From JBKBKC01 sp046294265 (GTDB taxonomy: Bacteria > Pseudomonadota > Alphaproteobacteria > Rhodobacterales > Rhodobacteraceae): 64,000 nucleotides of DNA. Shown here piece by piece: positions 1 through 7,801 of this stretch (its first letter is position 1; every line of letters begins with the position of its first letter). The notes under the pieces are model-generated. The model had not been told where the DNA came from, searched no databases, and was given only the letters and a program-made list of their open reading frames with translations. Position numbers and translations under genes: made by a program. The stretch is taken from positions 124,001-188,000 of the forward strand of contig JBKBKC010000001.1 in assembly GCA_046294265.1 (NCBI GenBank), given 5' to 3'.

Positions 1-678
1 GCGTTCCGGTTCCACCATATCTCCACGGATGAGGTGTTCGGCTCGCTGGGGGCGACGGGGCAGTTCACCGAAGCCACGCCCTATGACCCGCGCAGCCCCT
101 ATTCGGCGTCCAAGGCCGCGTCGGACCATCTGGTGCGGGCCTGGGGGGAAACCTATGGCCTGCCGGTGCTGCTGACCAACTGTTCCAACAACTATGGCCC
201 CTATCATTTCCCCGAAAAGCTGATCCCGGTGGTGATCCTGAACGCGCTGCATGGCCGGGCGATCCCGGTTTACGGCCAGGGCGTGAACGTGCGCGACTGG
301 CTCTTTGTCGAGGATCATGCCGACGCCCTGCTCTGCGTTCTGGAAAAGGGGGCGGTCGGGCGCAGCTACAACATCGGGGGCGAGAACGAGGCCGCCAACA
401 TCGACATCGTGCGGATGATCTGCGCGCTGATGGACGAGATGCGGCCCGAGGGGGCGCCGCACGACCGGCTGATCACCTTTGTCGCGGATCGGCCGGGGCA
501 TGACCTGCGCTATGCCATCGACCCCGCGCGCATCCGGGCGGAGCTGGGCTGGCGCCCCTCGGTCTCGCTGGAGGAGGGGCTGCGGCAGACCGTGGCCTGG
601 TATCTGGCGAACGAGGGCTGGTGGCGGCCCTTGCTGGAGCGGCAGGGGGTGGGACAGCGGCTGGGGGTGGCATCGTGA
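1..678 (+). CDS. rfbB: dTDP-glucose 4,6-dehydratase, 5' truncated by window edge
   Basis: The reading frame is open from base 1, so the N-terminal Rossmann part lies outside the window. RfbB converts dTDP-glucose to dTDP-4-keto-6-deoxyglucose, the second step of dTDP-L-rhamnose synthesis. The visible part has the SDR substrate-site motif STDEVFG (residues 9-15 of the fragment), the catalytic YSASK (Tyr-xxx-Lys), NNYGPYHFPEKLIP, and VRDWLFVEDHADA, all typical of the family. Its TGA overlaps the GTG start of rfbD (GTGA at 675-678), so the two are translationally coupled. rfbA and rfbC presumably lie upstream. It probably supplies rhamnose for the polysaccharide made by the following genes. Confidence 0.95.
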   Translation, partial: AFRFHHISTDEVFGSLGATGQFTEATPYDPRSPYSASKAASDHLVRAWGETYGLPVLLTNCSNNYGPYHFPEKLIPVVILNALHGRAIPVYGQGVNVRDWLFVEDHADALLCVLEKGAVGRSYNIGGENEAANIDIVRMICALMDEMRPEGAPHDRLITFVADRPGHDLRYAIDPARIRAELGWRPSVSLEEGLRQTVAWYLANEGWWRPLLERQGVGQRLGVAS

Positions 679-1538
679 GGGCGCTGGTCTTTGGCAAGTC
701 AGGGCAGGTGGCGACCGAGCTTGCGCGGCGGATGCCCGGCGATGTGACGGCCACCTTTCTGGGCCGCGACGGCGCCGACCTGTCGGACCCTGCCGCCTGT
801 GCCGCGGCGGTGATGGCGGCCGGGGCCGACGTGGTGATCAACGCGGCGGCCTGGACGGCGGTGGACCGGGCCGAGGCCGAGGAGGCGGCGGCGACGGTGG
901 TGAACGGCGTGGCGCCGGCGGCGATGGCGCGGGCCTGTGCCGCGCGGGGCATCCCGTTCCTGCATGTCTCGACGGATTACGTCTTTGACGGCGCGGGGGC
1001 TGCGCCCTTTGCGCCCGATCATCCGGTGGCACCGCTGGGCGCCTATGGCCGCTCGAAACTGGTGGGCGAGGAGGGCGTGCGGGCGGCGGGCGGTGCGCAT
1101 CTGATCCTGCGCACGTCCTGGGTGTTCTCGGCCCATGGCGCGAATTTCGTGCGAACGATGCTGCGGTTGGGGGCCGAGCGCGAGGCGCTGCGCGTGGTGG
1201 CCGACCAGATCGGGGGGCCGACGCCCGCGGCAGACATCGCCGATGCGCTGATCGTGGCGGCGCGGGCGATGGTGGCGGGTGCGCCGGGTGGCACGCATCA
1301 TTTCAGCGGCGCGCCGGATGCAAGCTGGGCCGATTTCGCGCGGGCGATCATGCAGGGCGCAGGGCTGGCCTGCCGGATCGAGGACATCCCGACCAGCGCC
1401 TATCCGACCCCCGCAAGGCGTCCCGGAAATTCGCGGATGGATTGCGCCAGCCTGGCCGAATCGTTTGGCATCGTGCGGCCCGACTGGCGGCGGGGGCTTG
1501 CCGATGTGCTGCGCGATCTGGGGGCGGGCGCGACGTGA
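675..1538 (+). CDS. rfbD: dTDP-4-dehydrorhamnose reductase
   Basis: RfbD performs the last step of dTDP-L-rhamnose synthesis, NADPH reduction of dTDP-4-keto-rhamnose. I start it at the GTG at 675, inside the rfbB stop. This gives VRALVFGKSGQVA, whose nucleotide-binding loop is at the correct distance from the N-terminus; the ATG 54 bases upstream would only add a low-complexity leader. Other family marks are HVSTDYVFDG (residues about 96-105), the catalytic YGRSK (about 121-125), LRTSWVFS and RPGNSRMD near the end. The length of 287 aa is normal. Cytosolic. Confidence 0.94.
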   Translation: MRALVFGKSGQVATELARRMPGDVTATFLGRDGADLSDPAACAAAVMAAGADVVINAAAWTAVDRAEAEEAAATVVNGVAPAAMARACAARGIPFLHVSTDYVFDGAGAAPFAPDHPVAPLGAYGRSKLVGEEGVRAAGGAHLILRTSWVFSAHGANFVRTMLRLGAEREALRVVADQIGGPTPAADIADALIVAARAMVAGAPGGTHHFSGAPDASWADFARAIMQGAGLACRIEDIPTSAYPTPARRPGNSRMDCASLAESFGIVRPDWRRGLADVLRDLGAGAT

Positions 1539-1704
1539 CATTGGCGGCATCGGCGGCATTGCGCCCAAGAATGCCATGGCCGGGGCCGAATTTTGCCTTA
1601 TTGTGCCTGTATCTCACGAATATGGCATGGAACGCACACGCTGTAGTTGCATTCTGGCGCGGTTGTGCGAGTGTGGTTGCACGAAACTGAGAAGGACACG
1701 AGAC

Positions 1705-1914
1705 ATGCTGATCGGCATCGTTGGGTTCGGAATTCTCTCGGGCGTGTTGGGTGCGGCGATGACCCTTGCAGGTTTCGGGTCTGTCGTGCTGGCGTTCCTC
1801 GCCTATGTGGTGTTCGGCAGCCTTGGCGCGGTCCTGTTCGCGGTGGCCGTGGCGCAGCGCGGCGGCGTAGCATCGGACCTTGAAGACGCGGCGCCCGAGG
1901 CGCGTCAGAACTGA
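1705..1914 (+). CDS. small two-helix membrane protein, unknown function
   Basis: A 69-residue protein with two hydrophobic segments (about residues 2-22 and 25-48) and a short acidic C-terminal tail (LEDAAPEARQN). The ATG at 1705 is preceded by an AGAAGGA ribosome-binding site about 9 bases upstream. That supports translation and argues against the longer in-frame extension, which would run through the rfbD end. It lies alone between rfbD and the sugar transferase. I do not recognise a family. It could be an accessory of the exopolysaccharide export machinery, but nothing in the sequence proves this. Confidence 0.5.
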   Translation: MLIGIVGFGILSGVLGAAMTLAGFGSVVLAFLAYVVFGSLGAVLFAVAVAQRGGVASDLEDAAPEARQN

Positions 1915-2372
1915 TCGTTTGAGCCGCCACGGCGGATTGGCCTGCGGTTGGAAACAGTACTTTCGCCGGGTTCGGATCGTCGGAGGGCATCTCCTCCGGG
2001 GCTCCTGCGATCCTGCGGGTGACATGGACCGCGAATCGCTGCGGCACCCAGATCAACCCCTGATTGCACCCCCTGAACCACACTCGCGCAGCCTTGCGTG
2101 GCAGCGTGACGGGCGGGGATATATTGGCAGAGTATCAAGGTGAATCAGGCGGAAATGCGGCAGAATTGCAGCGGTTCCTCATCGCCAAGTCCGTGCGAAT
2201 TCTAGTAAAATACATATCGGGGGCGCACGCCAAGGGTGTGAGTCATGTATTTGGAACTGGACCGACCCTGCGATCCGTCGCAGCGGCCTGGTAAGTGGTG
2301 TCTTCGAAAAGGGGTGGGAAACAAGCGTTTTCCAGCCGCTCAGGTGGCGGCATTGTCGGGGGAACCTGCACA
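1915..2372. other. 458-bp non-coding stretch before the sugar transferase
   Basis: No convincing gene is seen on either strand. The first part holds an inverted repeat CGGAGG (1981-1986) / CCTCCG (1993-1998) with a 6-base loop and no T-run. The second half (about 2120-2340) is clearly more AT-rich than the surroundings, for example around the EcoRI-like gaattctagtaaaata segment near 2197, as expected of a promoter/operator region for the following sugar-transferase gene. I could not assign a specific regulator box. Confidence 0.4.
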
Positions 2373-3050
2373 ATGTCGGTGAACTTTCCGGAGTTTCTGC
2401 CGGTCGCTTCGGAACCGTCGCCCAGGCATCCGGGAGGACGCGGCGGCATCTATCGGCACCGGTGGAAGCGTGCGCTGGATGTGGCGCTGGTGCTGGCGGC
2501 GGCCCCGTTCGTCGCGCCGCTGGTGCTGGGGCTGGCACTGGCGGTGCGGCGCGACGGCGGCCCGGCCTTTTTCTGCCAGGAACGGATCGGAGCGGGCGGG
2601 CGGGTGTTCCACATGTGGAAGCTGCGCAGCATGGTCGCCGATGCCGATGCCCGGCTGGCGCAGCATCTTCAGGGCAATCCTGCGGCGCGGGCAGAATGGG
2701 ACCGCACACAAAAGCTGCGCCATGATCCGCGAGTGACCCCGTTTGGCCACCTTCTGCGCAAGTCGTCGATGGATGAGCTGCCGCAGCTGTGGAACGTGCT
2801 GTTGGGCGACATGAGCCTGGTGGGTCCGCGTCCGATGATGACGGATCAGCGGGCGCTGTATCCCGGTATCGCCTACTATCGGCTGCGGCCGGGCATCACC
2901 GGGCCGTGGCAGACCTCGGGGCGCAACGCCACCAGCTTTGCCGCGCGGGCCGAATACGATGCGGCCTATGACCGCGATCTGTCGCTGGGGACTGACCTTG
3001 CCTTGCTGGCGCGCACGGTGCGGGTGGTTCTGCGCGGCACGGGGTGCTGA
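2373..3050 (+). CDS. initiating sugar transferase (polyprenyl-phosphate glycosyl-1-phosphate transferase)
   Basis: A 225-residue member of the bacterial sugar transferase family (RfbP/ExoY/PssY type). It loads the first sugar phosphate from a nucleotide sugar onto undecaprenyl phosphate at the inner membrane. A single N-terminal hydrophobic segment (about residues 34-58, ALDVALVLAAAPFVAP) precedes the catalytic part with KLRSMV, RKSSMDELPQLWNVL, MSLVGPRPMM and RPGITGPWQ, all family hallmarks. It lacks the extra N-terminal helices of long WbaP-type proteins. The start at 2373 follows a GGGGGAACC stretch. The gene ends in a strong hairpin shared with the converging chain-length gene. The substrate sugar cannot be read from sequence. 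Confidence 0.92.
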   Translation: MSVNFPEFLPVASEPSPRHPGGRGGIYRHRWKRALDVALVLAAAPFVAPLVLGLALAVRRDGGPAFFCQERIGAGGRVFHMWKLRSMVADADARLAQHLQGNPAARAEWDRTQKLRHDPRVTPFGHLLRKSSMDELPQLWNVLLGDMSLVGPRPMMTDQRALYPGIAYYRLRPGITGPWQTSGRNATSFAARAEYDAAYDRDLSLGTDLALLARTVRVVLRGTGC

Positions 3051-3060
3051 GGCACGCGGC

Positions 3061-3084
3061 CGGGGCCGGGTGATCCCGGCCCCG
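3061..3084. terminator. bidirectional hairpin between convergent EPS genes
   Basis: Perfect stem GGGGCCGGG (3062-3070) / CCCGGCCCC (3075-3083), with one further C-G pair at 3061/3084 and a TGAT loop. It lies 10 bases after the sugar-transferase stop and 13 bases from the stop of the convergent Wzz-like gene. There is no U-run, so it may act as a strong mRNA 3' end rather than a classical intrinsic terminator. Confidence 0.6.
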
Positions 3085-3097
3085 ACCGCCGGGACGG

Positions 3098-4447
3098 TCA
3101 GGCGAGGGCGGCGGCCAGGGCGAGCAACAACGCCACCCCCCCGAACAGGGCGGCATAGCGCGGCAGGCCGCGGGCCCCGCTGTCCCAGCCGGGCCCGCCA
3201 CCGCCTTTGCGCGCCGGTGCGGCCTCGGCCCGGGTAGGGCGGAGATGGCGCATGTCGGGGATGGCGACGACGGGGCGCAGGCCAAGCTGGCGCTCCATCT
3301 GGTCCGAGGTGCGGATGACCGGGTGCAGCAGGTCCAGCAGGAAGGCCACGCCGACGCCGAGGAGCAAGCTGACCACCGCGCCTACCATGGCCAGTTTGCG
3401 GCGCCCGCCGGTCACCGGATATTCCGGCGTGACCGCGCGTTCCAGCAGGCTGAAGCGTTCCGATTGCTGGCGTTCCTCCAGCTTTGCGGCGGTATCGGCC
3501 TCGGCCAGACGGCGGGTGACCTGTTCGTATTGCACGCGCAGCTGGTCCAGTCTGCGGTCATACCCGGCCAGGGCGCGCTCCACCTCGGGCATCAGGGCCA
3601 TGGCGGTGACAAGGCGTTCGCGTTGCCGGAAGAGCGAGTCGCGCTGCGCGGTCAGGGTGTCGATCTGACCCGAGAGCGCCTCGATCTGGCGGCGATCGGT
3701 TTCGCGCAAGGTGCGCCCCGAGGCGGTGATCGCCGCACGCTCGGCGCTCAGCGCGGCCAGCGAGCCCTCGATCCCGCGCAGGTCGGCCTCGATGCCCACG
3801 ATCTCTTCCCGGCGCATGTCGCGCAGGGCGGGCAGGGCATCGCCGTTCTGGTTCTTGTAGGCGGCCACCTCGGATTCGAGGGCCGCAAGCTGTGCTGCGA
3901 CCCGTCGTTCCTCGTCGGCGAAGAAGGACAAGGCCTCTTGCGCACGCCCGCTCTGGGTTTCGGCGCCGGCGTCCAGCATGTTCTGCGCGATGTCATTTGC
4001 GATGCGGGCGGCCTTGGCGGCGGCGTCGGCCTGCGCAAAAATGATGACAGCCGAGACGGGCGGCGCGCTGCCATAGGTGACGGTGGTTGCGGCGGCGACG
4101 GTCTGGAACCGGATCTGGGTGCGCAGCATGTGCACCTTTTCGTCGTTGCTGATGGGCAGGTTGGTGTAAAGGCCGTGCCGGTCGATCATCGCCAGCAGGT
4201 TTTCGCGGGTGGTCAGGCGCTGCTGGATCGTCTGCAGCCGCTGCGCCGAGGCCGAGGCGACGGGGGACGCGGCGTCGCTGACCGTCGGAGACTGCACCTG
4301 GATGACGGCCGCCGCTTCATAGATGACCGGGCGCGACAGCGCATAAAGAAGCGCCAGCACGGCGCCCAGCACCGTCACAGCCGCGATCACCAGGCGGCGG
4401 CGCAGCAGGAGGCCCAGGAATTCGTCAATACTCTGGATCTGGCCCAT
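3098..4447 (-). CDS. Wzz/GNVR-type polysaccharide chain-length protein
   Basis: A 449-residue inner-membrane polysaccharide co-polymerase. The N-terminal Wzz domain has a first membrane helix at about residues 17-38 (RRLVIAAVTVLGAVLALLYAL). A long periplasmic coiled-coil stretch follows (about 130-330, many Glu/Arg/Gln/Ala heptads), then a GNVR-like segment, and a second helix (KLAMVGAVVSLLLGVGVAFLL). Unusually, about 80 further residues end in a third hydrophobic segment at the extreme C-terminus (AALFGGVALLLALAAALA). It begins 2 bases after the stop of the CpsD-like ATPase gene, so the pair is one operon. It probably sets polymer length together with that ATPase. Confidence 0.88.
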   Translation of the reverse strand: MGQIQSIDEFLGLLLRRRLVIAAVTVLGAVLALLYALSRPVIYEAAAVIQVQSPTVSDAASPVASASAQRLQTIQQRLTTRENLLAMIDRHGLYTNLPISNDEKVHMLRTQIRFQTVAAATTVTYGSAPPVSAVIIFAQADAAAKAARIANDIAQNMLDAGAETQSGRAQEALSFFADEERRVAAQLAALESEVAAYKNQNGDALPALRDMRREEIVGIEADLRGIEGSLAALSAERAAITASGRTLRETDRRQIEALSGQIDTLTAQRDSLFRQRERLVTAMALMPEVERALAGYDRRLDQLRVQYEQVTRRLAEADTAAKLEERQQSERFSLLERAVTPEYPVTGGRRKLAMVGAVVSLLLGVGVAFLLDLLHPVIRTSDQMERQLGLRPVVAIPDMRHLRPTRAEAAPARKGGGGPGWDSGARGLPRYAALFGGVALLLALAAALA

Positions 4448-4449
4448 GA

Positions 4450-5394
4450 TCAGCGTCTTCCCCGGCCATAGCGCAGAAGCGAGAGCCCCGCGTCCTGCGC
4501 GCGGTTCAGCACCACGCCCAGGATCGGCAGATGGCCCGAGAACATGCGCTCGCAAGAGGTGATCTCGGCTGCGGTCGTGCGCGTCCCGTCGGCGACCAGC
4601 AGCACGGCGTCGAACAGCGGCAGCGCCGCCATCACGTCGTCGGACAGCAGCGCCGGAGGCACGTCCATGATGATCGCGCCGGGCTTGAGCAGGTCCAGCA
4701 TCGCCGCCACGCATTCGGCGGCATCGGCCGATTGCAGGATCTCGGCCGCGCCGGTTTCGGCGCGTCCGTTCAGGCCGAGTGCCAGCCCACGGCCCACGCG
4801 CAGAAGTTGCCCCTCGATGGTCTGGCGGCCCATCAGCATGTCGCGCAGGGCTGCGGTTTCGCGCAGGCCGAACAGAGTGCCAAGGCCGGGGCGGCGCAGG
4901 TCGAGGTCCAGCAGGATCGTGCGGCTGTCGGGTCGGCGCGCGAGGCTGAGCGCGAGGTTCGCGGCCACAAGCGATTTCCCGCAGCCATGCGTGGGCGAGG
5001 TGACGGCGATACGCCGCCAGCCGTGATCCTGCATTGCCAGCAGGGTGCGCGTGCGCAGGATGTCAAAGGCGGTGGCGGCCGGGTTGGACGATGGGTTCGG
5101 GAACAATCCGTTTCCCTCCATCCGCAACGGGTCGGGGGCGACCGAGGTCAGCGAAGCCCAGACCCGTGCGGGGTCCGGGGAGGACAGCTTCGGGATCGGC
5201 GCCGGAAGGTTGGGCACGGACGGCTGCGGCACGGGATGCGTGACGTCCTGCCCCGCGCGAAACAGCGCTGGCCCGGCGTGGCGCGGGCGGCGCGCCTCTT
5301 CCGCCAGTTTCCGGAAAGTCTCGTCATCCATCGGAGCTTGCCCCAGATCGTCGCCCGGCGGTGTGCCTGCCACCGACATGTTGTGGATGGTCAT
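4450..5394 (-). CDS. CpsD/CapB-family P-loop ATPase (tyrosine-autokinase-like) for polysaccharide export
   Basis: A 314-residue cytosolic partner of the Wzz-like protein, as in split BY-kinase systems. It has Walker A (SPTHGCGKSLVAANLAL), Walker A' (TILLDLDLRRPGLG) and Walker B (AIIMDVPP). An unconserved proline-rich N-terminal stretch of about 120 residues precedes the ATPase core. The C-terminus ends in LLRYGRGRR with a single tyrosine, so the tyrosine cluster that is autophosphorylated in classical BY-kinases is missing. I chose the ATG at 5394 (MTIHNMSV), with AGGAG upstream; the next ATG, 15 bases further in, is also possible. Transcribed divergently from the glycosyltransferase at 5677. 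Confidence 0.88.
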   Translation of the reverse strand: MTIHNMSVAGTPPGDDLGQAPMDDETFRKLAEEARRPRHAGPALFRAGQDVTHPVPQPSVPNLPAPIPKLSSPDPARVWASLTSVAPDPLRMEGNGLFPNPSSNPAATAFDILRTRTLLAMQDHGWRRIAVTSPTHGCGKSLVAANLALSLARRPDSRTILLDLDLRRPGLGTLFGLRETAALRDMLMGRQTIEGQLLRVGRGLALGLNGRAETGAAEILQSADAAECVAAMLDLLKPGAIIMDVPPALLSDDVMAALPLFDAVLLVADGTRTTAAEITSCERMFSGHLPILGVVLNRAQDAGLSLLRYGRGRR

Positions 5395-5676
5395 CGGAAT
5401 GGACCTGCTCCTGCACTGACCGGGGCGCCCGGCACGGGTTCGATACACCACCCGCCTTGCAGCAGGCCCGGACACGGACAAAAGCCGCGTCACCTGTCCT
5501 GAGACCCGGGGAACGGGCGTCAGGTCGGCTGCGGAATCGCCCGGGCCCCCGCCCAGCATCTGGATGAATACCAGATAAACCCTTTCGGCGGAAGGGGGCG
5601 CCGGGCGCGGGTGCCGGGTGCGAATGCCGGGGTAAGGCACTGGACGGCGGGGGGGATTTTGTGGAACACCGCGGCC

Positions 5677-6690
5677 ATGCCCACCGTTCCGACAGCCTGC
5701 GATCCCCTCGCCTGCCCGTCAGCCAGCCCCGCCGTGGATGCCGTGGTGATCGGGCGGAACGAGGGCGCGCGGCTGGTGGCCTGTCTGGCCTCGCTGGCGG
5801 GCCAGGTGCGGCGCGTGGTCTATGTGGACAGCGGATCGCATGACGGCAGCGTGGCTGCGGCGCGGGCGGCGGGCGCCGTGGTCGTGGCGCTGGATATCGG
5901 GGCACCGTTCACCGCAGCGCGGGCGCGCAATGCGGGGCTGGCGGTGCTGGCCGATGAGGGGGCCGAGTTCGTGCAGTTTGTCGACGGCGATTGCGAGGTG
6001 GTGCACGGCTGGGTGGCCACCGCGCTGGCCTTCGTGGCGGCGCATCCAGGGGCGGTGGTGGTGTGCGGGCGGCGGCGCGAGCGGTTTCCCGAAGCCTCGG
6101 TCTGGAACCGGCTGGCGGACCGGGAATGGGATACGCCGGTGGGCCGGGCGCGCGCCTGCGGGGGCGATGCGCTGATGCGCCGGGCGGCGGTCGAGGCCGT
6201 GGGCGGCTACCGCGACGACCTGATCGCGGGCGAGGAGCCGGAACTGTGCCTGCGGCTGATCCGGGCGGGGGGCGAGGTCTGGCGGATCGACGCCGAGATG
6301 ACGCGGCATGACGCAGGCATGACACGGATGGGGCAGTGGTGGCGGCGGAGCCGGCGCGCGGGCCACGCCTTTGCCGAAGGGGCCTCGTTGCACGGCGCGG
6401 GGCCGGAGCGGCACTGGGTGGCCGAGACGCGGCGCGCGCTGGTCTGGGGGCTGGGCGTGCCGGGGGCGGCGCTGGTGGCGGGCATCGTGCATCCGGCGGG
6501 CTTGCTGGTGCTGCTGGCCTGGCCGTTGCAGGTGATCCGTTTGGGCTGGCGCTGGCGGGCCGAGGAGCGCGCGGGGTGGGAGGCCGCGCTGTTCACCGTC
6601 CTGGGAAAGGTGGCCGAGGCGCAGGGGGTGCTGGGGTTCCATCTGGCGCGGTTGCGGGGGCTGCGCCGCGGGTTGATCGAATACAGGTAG
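5677..6690 (+). CDS. family 2 glycosyltransferase with C-terminal membrane segment
   Basis: A 337-residue GT-A fold enzyme. The N-terminal part shows VDAVVIGRNEGARLVACL, VYVDSGSHDGSV, the metal-binding FVDGDCEV (DxD-like) and ED-like GEEPELCLRLIRAGG, typical of GT2. A hydrophobic C-terminal segment (ALVAGIVHPAGLLVLLAW) suggests membrane association. The start at 5677 was chosen over an upstream ATG because conserved sequence starts soon after it. The 282-bp divergent spacer with the CpsD-like gene contains an AT-richer patch near 5560-5585 likely to hold promoters. It is presumably one of the transferases that assemble the repeat unit. Confidence 0.88.
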   Translation: MPTVPTACDPLACPSASPAVDAVVIGRNEGARLVACLASLAGQVRRVVYVDSGSHDGSVAAARAAGAVVVALDIGAPFTAARARNAGLAVLADEGAEFVQFVDGDCEVVHGWVATALAFVAAHPGAVVVCGRRRERFPEASVWNRLADREWDTPVGRARACGGDALMRRAAVEAVGGYRDDLIAGEEPELCLRLIRAGGEVWRIDAEMTRHDAGMTRMGQWWRRSRRAGHAFAEGASLHGAGPERHWVAETRRALVWGLGVPGAALVAGIVHPAGLLVLLAWPLQVIRLGWRWRAEERAGWEAALFTVLGKVAEAQGVLGFHLARLRGLRRGLIEYR

Positions 6691-6837
6691 CGGTGCGGGG
6701 TCGGGTCCGGGGCCCCATCATCCCGGACGTGCTGGGTAGGGGCACGGAAACTGATCGGGCATTGGCGCGCGGGCGGGATCGGTGCACCGGGGACTTTTTG
6801 GCGGCGGGCCTGCAGCGATGAAGGCGGCGCGACCGGT

Positions 6838-6859
6838 TCGGGGCACAGGCCGGCCCCGA
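6838..6859. terminator. hairpin between convergent glycosyltransferase genes
   Basis: Inverted repeat TCGGGGC (6838-6844) / GCCCCGA (6853-6859) with an 8-base loop, four bases before the stop of the minus-strand WecG-like gene. A short T-run (ACTTTTTG, near 6791-6798) also lies in this convergent spacer. A weak call, based on position and pairing only. Confidence 0.35.
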
Positions 6860-6862
6860 GGG

Positions 6863-7618
6863 TCAGGATGTTGCGCGCAGGCGCAGGGCGGCGGCGACCT
6901 CGCCCGGCAGAATGGCCGCACAGGCCGCATAGCGCGGGGCGAGGCGGATGGGTGAGGACATCATCCGCCACAGCCATTCCAGCGCCAGTCGCCGCATCCA
7001 GGCGGGCGCGCGGGTCTGCGATCCCGCGAGGAAATCGAGGCCCGCGCCAACCGAGGCAAAGCCCGCCTGCGGAGCCTCGCGCCGCCCCAGCGCAGCAAGC
7101 CGTTCCTGCCGGGGCGCCCCGAGTGCCAGCAGGCACAGGCAGGGCCCGACTGCGGCCACCTGCGCCAGCAGGGCCCGCGCACCCTCACCCTCGGGGTCGA
7201 AACCCATGGGGGGGGCGATCCGCGGGCCGAAGGTGGTACCGGGCACCCGGTCGGCCAGGTCGGCGGCGGCGGCGGCCAGCACCGCATCGGTTGCCCCCAC
7301 CATCACCACCGGCCGCGCGGCGGTCATGGCCGCCTGCACCAGCGGCACCACCAGATCGGACCCCGGCACCAGCGCCACCGGCCGCCCCGCCAGCCGTGAC
7401 AGCCAGACGATCGGGTTGCCATCGGCCACCACCATGTCCTGCGTCGCATAGGCGTGGCGGAAGGCCGTATCGCGGCGCAGCTTCACCAGATGGTCGAGGT
7501 TGATCGTGGCCAGCGCAAAGCCCTGCCCCGCCCCAAGCCGCGCGGCCACAGCCGCCATCAGGCCCGCCCGGTCGGGGTGGGTCACTGCGATCTCGGTCTG
7601 GTCGAAGCGGAAACGCAT
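6863..7618 (-). CDS. WecG/TagA/CpsF-family glycosyltransferase
   Basis: A 251-residue GT26-type enzyme, a family that adds an N-acetyl-hexosaminuronic acid, ManNAc or similar second sugar to the lipid-linked intermediate. It shows the family blocks ATINLDHLVKLRRD, VVADGNPIVWLSRL, VVMVGATDAVL, GAPRQERL (usually GSPKQE) and SVGAGLDFLAGS. The ATG at 7618 is preceded by a clear GGAGGG; the open frame continues about 57 codons upstream without support. It probably acts directly after the initiating transferase. It stands alone on the minus strand, divergent from the Wzy-like gene. Confidence 0.92.
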   Translation of the reverse strand: MRFRFDQTEIAVTHPDRAGLMAAVAARLGAGQGFALATINLDHLVKLRRDTAFRHAYATQDMVVADGNPIVWLSRLAGRPVALVPGSDLVVPLVQAAMTAARPVVMVGATDAVLAAAAADLADRVPGTTFGPRIAPPMGFDPEGEGARALLAQVAAVGPCLCLLALGAPRQERLAALGRREAPQAGFASVGAGLDFLAGSQTRAPAWMRRLALEWLWRMMSSPIRLAPRYAACAAILPGEVAAALRLRATS

Positions 7619-7801
7619 GATTGACCCTCCGGACGGGCATAGCATGGGGCCGGGCGCCTCGCGAAGTGGGCTTTGGAGCCAAGCGGGGAACATTCTGTTT
7701 CTTGACGGGGATGCAGGGCGCGCAGATGGCCGGGCGGGGCGTTTCGTGCTAGGGGATCGGGAAGACAACCGATCACCCGACCCGATCACCCGACAGGACC
7801 G

